Under the pieces are notes generated by a model, which was not told the DNA's origin, did no database searches, and was given only the letters and a program-made list of their open reading frames with translations. 64,000 nt of DNA from positions 34,149-98,148 of the forward strand of contig CAWEKI010000001.1 of assembly GCA_963809695.1 (NCBI GenBank), written 5' to 3'. Positions 49,677 through 58,969 of this stretch are shown here, piece after piece. A program made the position numbers and the translations under genes. Source of the DNA: JAGDMJ01 sp963809695. GTDB taxonomy: Bacteria; Bacteroidota; Ignavibacteria; UBA10030; UBA6906. Each line of letters opens with the position of its first letter. Positions within the stretch are counted from its first letter, which is position 1.

Positions 49677-51962
49677 ATGAACCCCAAGAACTTGAGACAC
49701 CTTGTCGCGCTATCGTTCCTCTCGCTGGCATTCATGCTGACCTCATATTCATTGTCCCCCGCACAGGCTCGGTTCCACAGTCAGGCCAGCGGTTCATGGA
49801 ACACAGCAAGTACCTGGGTGATCGTGACGGGCTCTGATGCCGATGGCATACCGGACGCAGATGATACCGTTGAAGTCGGTGGAGGAACAACGGTCACTGT
49901 CGGATCGTCAGCTGTCGACTGTGCGATTCTCATCGTCTCACCAGCTGCGCAGTTGGACGTAAACGGTGCGGGCGATATAAGGGTCAACGGGAATCCCGGG
50001 TCGGCTTCGATCTCGGGGACGGTTACGCTGAGTGCAGGCGGTACGTTGAAGAAGCAGGGCGCCGGGACAAAATCAATCTCGGTCAGCAGTACCGGCAAGG
50101 TCACTATAAGCGCCGGTGCGGCTGGCCCCTCTTTCGACAACTACAGTCTTGATCCAAGTAGCACATTCGAGTATACCGCTTCAGCGAACCAAAACGTTCT
50201 CTCCGGTTTTCAATATGGAAATCTCACACTTGGAGGAAGCGGCACGAAGACCGTGTCACCTCTGCCCCCGGATACCGCATTCAGGTGCGCGGGTAAACTC
50301 TCCGTTGGCAGCGGAGCGATTTTCGATGTTTCGACAAATGTCCTTTGCATCTATTTCGGAGGAGATGTGGAGAACAGCGGAACAATTGACGCCTCCGTTG
50401 GGATCACGGTGGTTCGGATGAGCGGCGCGCACTGGATCAACAACGGCACATACCTCCCAAGCTCCACGCCGGGCTTTGGCTATCAACCAAAAACTACCTT
50501 CTCCAATTCCGAAATCAGCGGGACCCCCGTCTCCCAGTCATTCTACGACCTTGACTTTGAAGGAACAACTACGGCGATGTGCAATCTTGTCGCCGGCCGC
50601 CACATCACGATTGCGCCAGGCGCGACGTTCAATGGCGGGACTGGACTCGTTCATCAGTTGGCCGGGAATTGGACCAACTCGGGGACATTCAACTGCGGAA
50701 CCTGCACCATCAGTCTCAAGGGCAGTGCGGCCGAAAGTACCAACGCATCGACATTCTACAATCTCGCCTTGGACAACCCGGGATCCATTAGCCTCGCCGG
50801 GAACATTGCGATTGCGCCTGGTGGAATCCTTACGATCAATAATGGAGCCCTTTCGACCGGTGCTTATTCACTGACAGTCAATTCCACGGATCCCGCGGCT
50901 GTTTCACTGGGCTCGAATAAGATTCTGGGGACAGTCTCACGTGCGATTGCTCCGGGGTCGACCGGGACGTACCGATTCTTCGGTGCGAATGCTTTTTTGA
51001 TTCCGGGAGGGACGGGCAATCCGACCATGATAACAGCTACGGTGTACGCGAACACGAATCCCCCAAACCTTGCCGCCGGCGCGGATACCGGTAAGATCGC
51101 GAAGAGGTTCTACACATTCAGTGCTGCTGGGACCGGAACAGGCTTCGCGTATACACTCAGGTTGAGCTACGAACAGATCGAGGTCCGCGGGGTGGAAGCC
51201 AATTACGTTGTCTGGGGGAACCGGGCAGATGGATGGATGAGTATGGGCGCAGATTTTCCGGCAGACATAACAAACAACTGGGTGCAGAGGTCAGGCTTGA
51301 CAGGTTTCGGAGATTGGACGCTCGCGGATGCGGACGCAGCACTCCCTATCCAACTCTCCTCCATCAAAGCCGACATTGTTCCCAATACCAACGATGTCAA
51401 GATCTCATGGAAAACGCTTTCCGAGATTAACAACTATGGTTTCTTCGTCCAGCGACGCACTTCCGACAACTCCGCATTCGTCGACCTTGCGGACGATTTT
51501 GTCCCTGGAAGCGGCACTACAATTTCGCCGAAATACTACACGTGGGTTGACCGAGATGTACATCCCGGCACCTATCTCTACCGATTGAAACAAGTCGATC
51601 TGGACGGAAGTCTCCACTTTTCCGAATCTGTCCAGGTGAACGTCGCAAGCACTACCGGGGTGGACATGGCCGATGGCCCTGAGCGGTTTTCACTGAATCA
51701 GAACTATCCGAACCCCTTCAATCCATCGACGACCATTCCGTACCAGCTTCCTGTCGCTGGTTTTGTGAGCATCAAGATCTATGATTTGCTCGGGAGGGAA
51801 GTGGCGCAACTTGTGAATGGGACTCACCAACCGGGATATTACTTGACAAGATGGGATGGCTCATCGGCCGTAAGCGGTCCCTACTACGTAAGCATCAGGA
51901 TCTCAGGCGAGCACGGGCAGATGATTTATGGCAAGGTAGCGAAAATGCTTTTGCTTAAATAG
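49677..51962 (+). CDS. T9SS-secreted beta-rich protein
   Basis: A 761-residue secreted protein. The signal peptide (residues 1-31, Pro-Ala-Gln-Ala) is followed by Gly-Ser-Trp-Asn-Thr-Ala-Ser-Thr-Trp and Ala-Asp-Asp-Thr-Val-Glu-Val, a start common in G8-like or fibronectin-associated surface proteins. A long region of repeated short strands (about 60-450) suggests a beta-helix. Residues 560-650 resemble an Ig/fibronectin-like domain (Val-Lys-Ile-Ser-Trp-Lys-Thr, Phe-Val-Gln-Arg). The last 80 residues are a type IX sorting domain with Asn-Tyr-Pro-Asn-Pro-Phe-Asn-Pro-Ser-Thr-Thr. AAAGGA precedes the ATG. Likely exported to the surface; no enzyme motif was seen. Confidence 0.85.
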   Translation: MNPKNLRHLVALSFLSLAFMLTSYSLSPAQARFHSQASGSWNTASTWVIVTGSDADGIPDADDTVEVGGGTTVTVGSSAVDCAILIVSPAAQLDVNGAGDIRVNGNPGSASISGTVTLSAGGTLKKQGAGTKSISVSSTGKVTISAGAAGPSFDNYSLDPSSTFEYTASANQNVLSGFQYGNLTLGGSGTKTVSPLPPDTAFRCAGKLSVGSGAIFDVSTNVLCIYFGGDVENSGTIDASVGITVVRMSGAHWINNGTYLPSSTPGFGYQPKTTFSNSEISGTPVSQSFYDLDFEGTTTAMCNLVAGRHITIAPGATFNGGTGLVHQLAGNWTNSGTFNCGTCTISLKGSAAESTNASTFYNLALDNPGSISLAGNIAIAPGGILTINNGALSTGAYSLTVNSTDPAAVSLGSNKILGTVSRAIAPGSTGTYRFFGANAFLIPGGTGNPTMITATVYANTNPPNLAAGADTGKIAKRFYTFSAAGTGTGFAYTLRLSYEQIEVRGVEANYVVWGNRADGWMSMGADFPADITNNWVQRSGLTGFGDWTLADADAALPIQLSSIKADIVPNTNDVKISWKTLSEINNYGFFVQRRTSDNSAFVDLADDFVPGSGTTISPKYYTWVDRDVHPGTYLYRLKQVDLDGSLHFSESVQVNVASTTGVDMADGPERFSLNQNYPNPFNPSTTIPYQLPVAGFVSIKIYDLLGREVAQLVNGTHQPGYYLTRWDGSSAVSGPYYVSIRISGEHGQMIYGKVAKMLLLK

Positions 51963-53136
51963 ACGGTATGTTCAAAAGGTAAGCTTCGAGTTCAGTGTGT
52001 ATATTGTTGTGTCGACCAACAATGTAACACAAAGAAAGGGAGGCTTACCATGCAAGGCCAAGATACGCAAGTCTCGTTCGCAGGTCAAGATGTCTACGTG
52101 GCCATTAACGTTGCCATCAAGAGTTGGAAGGTCTGCATTTATGTGGGTCAACTTTTCCATAAGCGCTTTGCCCGGCCGCCGGACCCAGGGGCCTTGGTGC
52201 AGTACTTGCGTAGGGCTCTTCCCGATGCCCGCTATCATTCGGTGTACGAAGCCGGATACTTTGGATTCTGGATCCACGAGGCGCTCGGGCAGCTCGGGAT
52301 TGATTCGATGGTGATCAACCCGGCGGCCGTTCCCACCAGCGACAAGGAACGGCGCACCAAGACCGATCGGGTGGATGCCACCAAGCTGGCACGCTCGCTT
52401 GCCAACGGGGAACTGCATCGCTTGTACGTTCCCGAGCGGAGGGCTTTGGAGGATCAACGCTCGTGCCCATGCGTATGGCCTTTGTGCGAAAGCAGACGCG
52501 GTGCAAGAATCAGATCAAAGCCTTGCTGCGCTTCTATGGGATCGAGGCGCCCGAGGGAGGAGGCGATCGGTACTGGACAGGCAACTACCTCCGGTGGCTC
52601 GAGGCCTTGACGCTCCGGCAAGAGAGCGGCACCCTTGCTCTCAAAGTCCTGGTGGAGGAGCTGCTGAGCTTGCGCAGGGTCATTGCCGACCTGACCAGAC
52701 GGCTCCAAACGATGGGTCAGCAGGGCCGTTACGGTCCTCAGGTCACCTTATTGTGCGGTGTCCCGGGCATCGGTCTTATGGCAGCGATCACGTTCCTGAC
52801 GGAGGTGATCTCGATCGATTCAAAGATCTGGATTGTCTTGCCTCCTATGTTGGTCTTGTGCCCGGGGAGCGATCCGGCGGTGACGTTGAGCTCGACACGC
52901 GCCTCACCCCGCGACGGAACGCCGCCTTGCGGTATATGCTCATTGAATGTGCCTGGAAGGCACAGCGAGAAGATCCGGTGCTCCTGAAAGCCTTTACCGA
53001 ATATTGTCGGCGGATGCCCAAGACGGTGGCCATTGTGCATGTGGCCCGCAAACTCCTGAGCAGGATGCGGTTCGTTCTGAAGCACCAGAGGCCCTATTGC
53101 GTGGGGGTGGTCAAGGAGAGTGTCTCGCTCTCGTGA
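51963..53136 (+). mobile_element. IS110-family insertion sequence, degenerate
   Basis: The broken transposase plus about 85 bp of leader between it and the preceding T9SS gene. The exact element ends cannot be fixed: no clear inverted repeats were seen, as is usual for IS110. The right end may extend into the gene-free stretch up to about 53490, where a bridge-RNA region could lie. Confidence 0.6.
52050..53136 (+). pseudogene. IS110-family transposase with two frameshifts
   Basis: Three frames join into one transposase: 52050 to about 52460 (N-terminal DEDD domain with Lys-Thr-Asp-Arg-Val-Asp-Ala-Thr-Lys-Leu-Ala), about 52463 to 52820 (Cys-Lys-Asn-Gln-Ile-Lys-Ala-Leu-Leu, then Gly-Val-Pro-Gly-Ile-Gly), and about 52820 to 53136 (Leu-Ala-Ser-Tyr-Val-Gly-Leu-Val-Pro-Gly and Ala-Arg-Lys-Leu-Leu). 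Small indels near 52460 and 52818 break it. In addition the first catalytic Asp (usually Gly-Ile-Asp-Val) is Asn (Ala-Ile-Asn-Val). Relatives are common in Bacteroidota. Confidence 0.85.
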
Positions 53137-53444
53137 AGCAAGGACACTGCGGGCGCATGCAGACCCTCTGATCGCTCTTTGAGCGTGGGAGAGCACTCTA
53201 TGATACTTGCAGGTCACGCTCCCGTGATTCTGCTTCAGATAGACTGCGCCCCACGTTGCTGCCACTGATCACATTCTTGTAGCTGCACCCGAGTCTGGTG
53301 CATGTCTACTTATAACAGTTTGATCGGCAGTTCTCAGGCATGCTCTTGTCAGTGAAAGGCACACATCTGAAGTGGAGACTTGACTTTTGACATAACAGTA
53401 TCACCTGATACCAACTGAAACAAGAATCCTACCCGTGGAAACTC
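53137..53444. other. Gene-free stretch after the IS110 remnant
   Basis: No gene seen. GAGCGTGGGAGAG and later GTCACGCTCCCGTG are partly complementary, so some structure is possible. It could contain the right end of the IS110 element. Confidence 0.35.
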
Positions 53445-53445
53445 A

Positions 53446-53487
53446 AAGCCCATCACTTCATAGCGTGTGATGGGCTTCTATTTTTCA
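53446..53487 (+). terminator. Terminator-like hairpin before the right GTACCCTT copy
   Basis: AAGCCCATCAC (53446-53456) and GTGATGGGCTT (53467-53477) pair perfectly with a ten-base loop, followed by CTATTTTTC. It occupies the same place relative to the GTACCC repeat as the hairpin at 49125-49150. Confidence 0.65.
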
Positions 53488-53494
53488 GCCCGTA

Positions 53495-53541
53495 GGTGTA
53501 CCCTTATCTGTACCCTTGCCTCATCGACCTGTACCCTTCAT
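53495..53541 (+). repeat. GTACCCTT triple repeat, right copy
   Basis: GGTGTACCCTTATCTGTACC and ATCGACCTGTACCCTTCAT. Its last two bases form the first part of the ATG of the kinase fragment that follows. Confidence 0.75.
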
Positions 53542-54655
53542 GGCCATCGGCATGCTCGGAGTGACGGTTATTGTCGCGAATCAGAATTTCCGGATTGTCG
53601 AGCGCAATTACCGCTCGATGCAGACCTTCACAGGCAACATTCTGAGCCAGATGCAGGATGCCGTCTTCACGGTGGATGCCTCGGGAGTGGTAACGCTCCT
53701 TAATGCACAGGCAGAGAAATTGTTCGGCATTGCGGCTGCAGCCGTTATCGGAAAAAAGCTTGATTCCGGTGAGTCTGGCGCTCCATCCTGTTTAGGACAG
53801 TTGCTTTCCTCCCATGAATCCCATAGTGAGCAGAGCATCGTATGCGGCGATCGCGGTGCAAAGATCGTTGCCGTGACGGTCTCGAAGACCCTGACGCCAG
53901 AAGGGACGACGGAGAGCACGACTGCAGTCATCCGGGACCTTACGCAGTCCCGCCGCCTGGAGCAGGAAGTCCAAAGGAAAGATCGATTAAGTGCCATGGG
54001 AGAGCTTGCCTCCGGCGTAGCGCACGAGATCCGGAATCCCCTCAATGCGATCAGCATGATCGCCCAGCGTTTTGAGAAGGAATTCTCACCACGGAAGAAT
54101 GCGGCGGAATACCATGGCCTAACGGGCGTGTTGAAGTCGGAGATTCAGCGGGTGAACGGAATCATCCGGCAGTTCCTGCGCTTTGCACGGCCTCCCGCGT
54201 TGAACCTGCAGCCCGTTTCTATTGGCCGTTTTCTTGAAGAGGTTGCGGTCCTTTTTGCGGGGCAGGCTGACGCGAAAGGCGTACGATTTATTAAGCAGAG
54301 CTTCTGTAACCGCGAGATTATGATAGACCGCGATCAGCTTTCACAAGCCTTAATGAATCTGCTGCAAAACGCACTTGATGCTACCGATCGCGGGGGGAAG
54401 ATCGAACTTAGCTGCAAAGAAGAAGGAGACGAGTCAATTACGATCACGGTGGCTGACACCGGGCGAGGAATAACCCCCGAGCAGATGACGAAGATCTTCA
54501 ACCTGTATTACACGACGAAGCCAGAAGGTACAGGCATCGGTTTGCCGGTCGTGCAGCAGGTGGTAACGTTGCACCACGGCTCACTTCAGGTCGACAGCGA
54601 GGTGGGAAAGGGGAGTAGGTTCGTCATTCGGCTGACGGGGAGGCTGAGCGAGTGA
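53540..54655 (+). CDS. PAS-HisKA sensor kinase, truncated at the 5' end
   Basis: 371 residues: part of one membrane helix at the very start (Ile-Gly-Met-Leu-Gly-Val-Thr-Val-Ile-Val), PAS (about 35-145), HisKA with the H-box Ala-His-Glu-Ile-Arg-Asn-Pro-Leu near 170, and HATPase_c with Asn-Leu-Leu-Gln-Asn-Ala, Asp-Thr-Gly-Arg-Gly-Ile and Gly-Thr-Gly-Ile-Gly-Leu. Related NtrB/ZraS-like kinases have two helices and a periplasmic sensor before this point. Here the coding sequence begins exactly where the GTACCCTT repeat ends, so an insertion or recombination removed the sensor part. There is no partner regulator next to it. It may be non-functional or constitutively active. Confidence 0.8.
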   Translation: MAIGMLGVTVIVANQNFRIVERNYRSMQTFTGNILSQMQDAVFTVDASGVVTLLNAQAEKLFGIAAAAVIGKKLDSGESGAPSCLGQLLSSHESHSEQSIVCGDRGAKIVAVTVSKTLTPEGTTESTTAVIRDLTQSRRLEQEVQRKDRLSAMGELASGVAHEIRNPLNAISMIAQRFEKEFSPRKNAAEYHGLTGVLKSEIQRVNGIIRQFLRFARPPALNLQPVSIGRFLEEVAVLFAGQADAKGVRFIKQSFCNREIMIDRDQLSQALMNLLQNALDATDRGGKIELSCKEEGDESITITVADTGRGITPEQMTKIFNLYYTTKPEGTGIGLPVVQQVVTLHHGSLQVDSEVGKGSRFVIRLTGRLSE

Positions 54656-54878
54656 TTCCATCTTGAGTATGGGGAACGTAAACCCACAAGGAATGGGCAA
54701 CAAAAAGGTGGCTCGCCGCCATGAGCGGCCGAAGACAAGACTCCCAGATTACACTCCGATCCGGTATGAATCTACTGTAACCGCAGAAGAGAACCCTTCG
54801 TGACACAAGGAACCGCCTGGCTCTCTGTAAACGGGGAACCCGGGCGGCTCTCTCGATTGCTCTGGAAGACAAAAATCC

Positions 54879-54905
54879 ATGCGCCCTTATTGCGCCCCTG
54901 GCTGT
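54879..54905 (+). repeat. Paired GCGCCCTT repeat, copy 3
   Basis: ATGCGCCCTTATTGCGCCC followed by CTGGCTGTG. The next 200 bp match the region after copy 2. Confidence 0.7.
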
Positions 54906-55211
54906 GAAACAGATGCAAGAGATGGAACAGGTGGACGTGGCGATCTGGCGAATACCGCTCAGATTTCGCTGATCGCCACATCCGTCTTTGGTCCCGGTCT
55001 CCGCCCGAGGGCGTAGACCGAGGATCCTCGTCCCGACATCGAAGTTAGCATCGGCCTCAGCCTCGCTAACTTCGGTCGGGACGGGATTCAAGTCCCGCTC
55101 CGGCCTTTAGGTCCGCGGCGCCGGAGTCGCCGCGAGACTCTCGCTCACCTTTTCGGTGAGCGGAGCCGAGAGTCTCGGTCCCGCCGATGGGCCGGACCGG
55201 ACCTTCCGCAC
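54905..55211 (+). other. Second interrupted tRNA-Leu-like remnant with nested insertion
   Basis: The same arrangement as 48385-48579: GACGTGGCGATCTGGCGAATA, the long hairpin (55029-55083), then TTCAAGTCCCGC (55087-55098). Here the tRNA 3' end is split: 104 bp of palindromic DNA (55099-55202, with GAGACTCTCGCTCACC and its complement) are inserted before CTTCCGCAC (55203-55211). Confidence 0.55.
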
Positions 55212-55358
55212 GATGCGTTTTTCAGCATCGCCCCGAGCGAACGAGCCCCGATCTTTGGGGCGAGTGAGTCGAACCCTTCGAGTTCCCTCAGGGTTCGACC
55301 CTGAGCGCCGACCGAAGGTCGGCGTCGAATGGGTCGAAGGGCCTGCTTAAGAAATGCC
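55212..55358 (+). repeat. Further palindromic insertion
   Basis: About 145 bp (GATGCG...GCATCG, CCGATCTTTGG, CTCAGGG-TTCGA-CCCTGAG, GCCGACC-GAA-GGTCGGC) separate the tRNA 3' fragment from the hairpin that follows it directly in copies A and C, so this is a second insertion into copy B. Confidence 0.6.
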
Positions 55359-55368
55359 AACCTCTCTG

Positions 55369-55672
55369 ACCCCTTGCACATCAAGGGGTTATTTGTTATT
55401 CCTCCAGAAGGCGGGACTCTCTCTGCGCCCTTGGTGCCGCCTTCGCACGTGTTCGATCATCCTATCATCTCCCCGTTAAAGTCCTTTTCGTTTCCGCCAT
55501 TCCTTCGTTGGCTCTTTGCTCCATAGGTCAGGGAGACATCCGGTGTGGCTCAACCATCCTGCTCGAGTGATTCTGCTTGCCCCGGAACCCTGGCCACTTG
55601 TTATATGGAAGCCTCGGGCGACATCGTCATCGGCCGCAGGAGATGAGCGCGTGTAGGGCATCCTCCAGGAAA
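55369..55672 (+). repeat. Dispersed ~300-bp repeat, copy B
   Basis: Starts with ACCCCTTG/CAAGGGGT (55369-55389), continues with GCGCCCTTGGTGCCGCCTTC, CGCACGTGTTCGATCATCC and CGTTTCCGCCATTCCTTCG, and ends in GGCCACTTGTTATATGGAAGC and GTAGGGCATCCTCC. It is close to copy A along its length. Nothing else was recognised up to the next gene at 55978. Confidence 0.75.
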
Positions 55673-55977
55673 ACTGCTGGACATTCACTAGTGACAGAGC
55701 ATGAGGGAGGACACAGACCTGCCCTATGTGCCTTGACATTTGTCGAGAATCGGAGTACTATTCAACCAGAGAAACGAACATTTTTCCTCTCGCATCCCGC
55801 ACTCGACGGGGGCGTGATGGTGATGAGTTGAAGTGAGAGCCTCTTCCGCCGGTGTGTGCAGGGCGTGGAGAGGCTTTGTGCTGCAATGGCCCCACACATG
55901 GAACCTTCCGCTATTCAGGAGCCGCCACCGACGAACACCAAAGGGTCTCGGTGCTCAAATTCTTGGCGACTCACACT

Positions 55978-58092
55978 ATGATGCGCTTAGTGCTGATACT
56001 GTTTGTGTTCATGCTGTCGGTACTTACTGTGCAGGCTCAGGACCCATGGGAGTGGCAGAACCCGCTCCCTCAGGGAAGTACATTGTCTGATATTGACTTT
56101 GTCGACTCCCTGCACGGTTGGGCAGTCGGTGGGGCCGGGGCGGTCCTCCGGACGACAGACGGGGGCAGACAGTGGACTTCTACCCGAGCTCCGATTCATG
56201 AGCTTTTGATACGTGCATCTTTCGTGAGCCCCACCCATGGTTGGGCGATGACCTACTTCACCTATAAGGTTGTCAGGACAACCGATGGCGGTGTGACATG
56301 GGACAGCATCTCCACGCTACCGTCCCCGAATTACTATCAAGACCTCCTGTTCGTGAATGATTCGCTGGGATTTGTCTCAGGCAGCTCAGGTCTCATCGTG
56401 CGCACGACGGATGGAGGGAGTAGTTGGATTTCCACTCAGATGAGTACCTATGGTGATCTTGGGGCACTGTGCTTTGCAAGTGATCAGGTCGGCTGGGCGG
56501 GAGGGACTGGCGGGTACGGATTCAAGACGACCGACGGTGGAGTCCACTGGACGAGCATGCATACAGGCGGAGCTCTTCCGTCGACCAGGAGTATGTTTTG
56601 TCTGGACGGGCAGCACATTTATGCCGCAGGAAGCGACATGATTTCAGAGTACACGGCCTTTGGGGTCCTCCGGGCGTCGACGGATGGGGGAGCCACCTGG
56701 CAAGCGATTGGTGGTTTCAGTCAGATCCTGAACGACGTCCACTTCTTCTCGCCAGACACGGGCTGGGTAACCGACATCGGGGACAGTATTCATCGTACCA
56801 CTGATGGCGGACAGACCTGGGAGCTACTGGCAGGGAGAGCATATCGATTTGCATTTGCAGGAGCTCAGCGGTCCTGGGGAATCGGAGGGTATTCCGGTCT
56901 CGTCTCTGCAACTGAAGACGGCTGGCAGACATCCCGAATTCAGACACAAGCCGTGACCGCATCAACTCTGTGGGCCGCCTCCGCTTACGACTCGCTCCAC
57001 GCTGCAGCCTGTGGCGTCAAGGCCATCGTCGTTGCCACGAAGGACGGTGGGAGGAGCTGGTCGCAGTACCATTCACCGAACGATTCCGTCTACCTGATGG
57101 ATGTGCTCCAGAAGTCCGCCAACGAGATCTGGGCCGTAGGAGAACGTGGAAGAATCGTACACACGACTGATGGTGGGGGCACTTGGTCAGATTCAACGAT
57201 TAGCTCGGCCAGATGGCTGAGCGGTATTGCTTTTGCCTCTCCTGACACCGGTTACATTGTCAGTCCGTTCGATGGAATCTACTGGACACATGATGCCGGG
57301 GGGACATGGGGGTGGCAAACGTCAATAACCACGGCTGCGTTGGAGCGTATACGGTTTGTCAGTAGGACACTCGGTTGGATTGTGGCCGATGACGGCGTGT
57401 ATCGCTCCACCGATGCTGGGGTTTCCTGGCAAAAGGTCCATGCAGCTACCGGCGTTCCGCTGGATCTTGCCGCTGTGGGAAGCCGTGTATGGTTTCCGCA
57501 AGTGAACAGCGTGGCGTTTACGACCGACCTGGGGTCCACATGGACAAGCCGACAGGTTTTTCCAGTGGACAATATCATCTATGACATCCGCACACTGGCC
57601 TTTGCCGATGAGATGAACGGATGGGCCGCTTCATGGAGCGGACGGATTTACAGAACAACTGATGGTGGCGAGAGCTGGACCCTGGACTCCGATCTCAGTG
57701 GAAATGCACTCTGGGGAATCAGCTTTGCGAGCCGGGAAGACGGGTGGGCCGTAGGCGACGGTGGTGCCATCTTGCACTACACCAACAGGACCGTGGGAGT
57801 GGCCGATCCTGGACAGGACGGTCTGCCAAGTACAATCGTACTTGAACAGAACTACCCCAACCCGTTCAACCCCTCGACCACAATCCGGTATGCCCTGCCA
57901 CGGCGATCACACGTAATACTCGCCGTCTTCAACACCCTCGGCCAGCAGGTGGCCACGCTGGTCAATGGCGAGGTCGAGGCGGGGTATCACGAGGTCATGT
58001 TTGATGCATCGGGACTAGCATCGGGTGTGTACTTTTATCGACTCAGCGGAGGATCCAATGCCGAGACGCAAAAGTTCTTGTTATTGAGATGA
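55978..58092 (+). CDS. T9SS-secreted YCF48/BNR-like beta-propeller protein
   Basis: A 704-residue secreted protein. The signal peptide (residues 1-21, Val-Gln-Ala-Gln) is followed by about twelve repeats of roughly 45 residues with the pattern Gly-Trp-x-Val/Ala-Gly-x-Gly, Arg-Thr-Thr-Asp-Gly-Gly-x-x-Trp, as in YCF48/BNR-type propellers. The type IX sorting domain starts at Gln-Asn-Tyr-Pro-Asn-Pro-Phe-Asn-Pro-Ser-Thr-Thr and ends Lys-Phe-Leu-Leu-Leu-Arg. Start codons at 55978 or 55981 are chosen for the signal peptide; no strong ribosome site is seen. YCF48 is a photosystem II factor in cyanobacteria; here the repeats are only a fold. Ligand unknown. Confidence 0.87.
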   Translation: MMRLVLILFVFMLSVLTVQAQDPWEWQNPLPQGSTLSDIDFVDSLHGWAVGGAGAVLRTTDGGRQWTSTRAPIHELLIRASFVSPTHGWAMTYFTYKVVRTTDGGVTWDSISTLPSPNYYQDLLFVNDSLGFVSGSSGLIVRTTDGGSSWISTQMSTYGDLGALCFASDQVGWAGGTGGYGFKTTDGGVHWTSMHTGGALPSTRSMFCLDGQHIYAAGSDMISEYTAFGVLRASTDGGATWQAIGGFSQILNDVHFFSPDTGWVTDIGDSIHRTTDGGQTWELLAGRAYRFAFAGAQRSWGIGGYSGLVSATEDGWQTSRIQTQAVTASTLWAASAYDSLHAAACGVKAIVVATKDGGRSWSQYHSPNDSVYLMDVLQKSANEIWAVGERGRIVHTTDGGGTWSDSTISSARWLSGIAFASPDTGYIVSPFDGIYWTHDAGGTWGWQTSITTAALERIRFVSRTLGWIVADDGVYRSTDAGVSWQKVHAATGVPLDLAAVGSRVWFPQVNSVAFTTDLGSTWTSRQVFPVDNIIYDIRTLAFADEMNGWAASWSGRIYRTTDGGESWTLDSDLSGNALWGISFASREDGWAVGDGGAILHYTNRTVGVADPGQDGLPSTIVLEQNYPNPFNPSTTIRYALPRRSHVILAVFNTLGQQVATLVNGEVEAGYHEVMFDASGLASGVYFYRLSGGSNAETQKFLLLR

Positions 58093-58122
58093 GTGATCTG
58101 AACTGAAGAGTGAATCGCAGCC

Positions 58123-58368
58123 ATGCAATCTCAAGGAATGTCAGGGGGGCGTGAACGCTCTGCCGTGGAGAGACTCAACATGCAGATGATCACCGTGGGC
58201 GCTCAGATAGCCCTGGGAACGCTTGCGCTTCTTCTGTGGAGTGTAACTTGCCAGGGGCAAACCTCTGGTTTTGCGTTCCCCTACGGTCGCGAGGCGGACA
58301 AATGGGTCTATGAGGTCACCGACAATAACGATCCTTGGCATCCCACGAGTGCCACAGTGCGGTTGTGA
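58123..58368 (+). CDS. Short secreted-protein fragment
   Basis: 81 codons; the later ATG at 58180 starts a convincing signal peptide (Leu-Gly-Thr-Leu-Ala-Leu-Leu-Leu-Trp-Ser, cleavage near Cys-Gln-Gly-Gln). The mature part is only about 40 residues (Phe-Pro-Tyr-Gly-Arg-Glu-Ala-Asp-Lys-Trp-Val-Tyr-Glu-Val) and then stops. It looks like the 5' remnant of a larger secreted gene. No homologue is recognised. Confidence 0.4.
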   Translation: MQSQGMSGGRERSAVERLNMQMITVGAQIALGTLALLLWSVTCQGQTSGFAFPYGREADKWVYEVTDNNDPWHPTSATVRL

Positions 58369-58969
58369 ACAGAACGCTTACGTTTGTCTGCGTTGGGCTA
58401 CTGTTGACACCGCCTCATGCAGATTGCGTGCCGGCCAGTCTCATGCGCACCATCACTCCGGTAGTGTCTTCTGTTTGCTCCAGGTCGCGCTTCCTCCAAG
58501 GTCAAAGCCGAGAACCCCAGGCTTCGGAATAGAACGCGTTTCCACGCCTCCTTGATTTTCTAAATGTGTTCAAGTATTTTGCAGTAGCCATTCTGAAAGT
58601 CAATGCGGTATCCGCAAGAAGCCTGAGAATGCAAGTGTTCCCGACATCTTCCTCGTTGCACTCCCGCCTTTCCTTGCGGACCTGCGTCTTCTGAGTCTTT
58701 CTCAACCGGATTCACACTCATCTGTATGAGTACATCATGCAGTTTCAATTCAGTGAAGGTGCAATTCCTGACATTGGTGCCGGCACTCTCCGTGCAGATC
58801 ATCCAGATCAGCGACCTGGAGTTGTCACACCTTGGATTCACTTTTGACAACACGCTTTCATTTCGCCCGCAGTTGCTCCGGGCTGAACGAACGCCAGGTG
58901 CACGCTGCAGTCTGTAAACGCACTGACTTCCGCAGCAATGTACCTCCACAGCGTTGAAAGGAGCATGTT
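58369..58969. other. Gene-free stretch before the SGNH protein
   Basis: About 600 bp without a convincing gene, palindrome or repeat. It may hold the decayed remainder of the fragment at 58123 and the promoter of the next gene. Confidence 0.4.
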
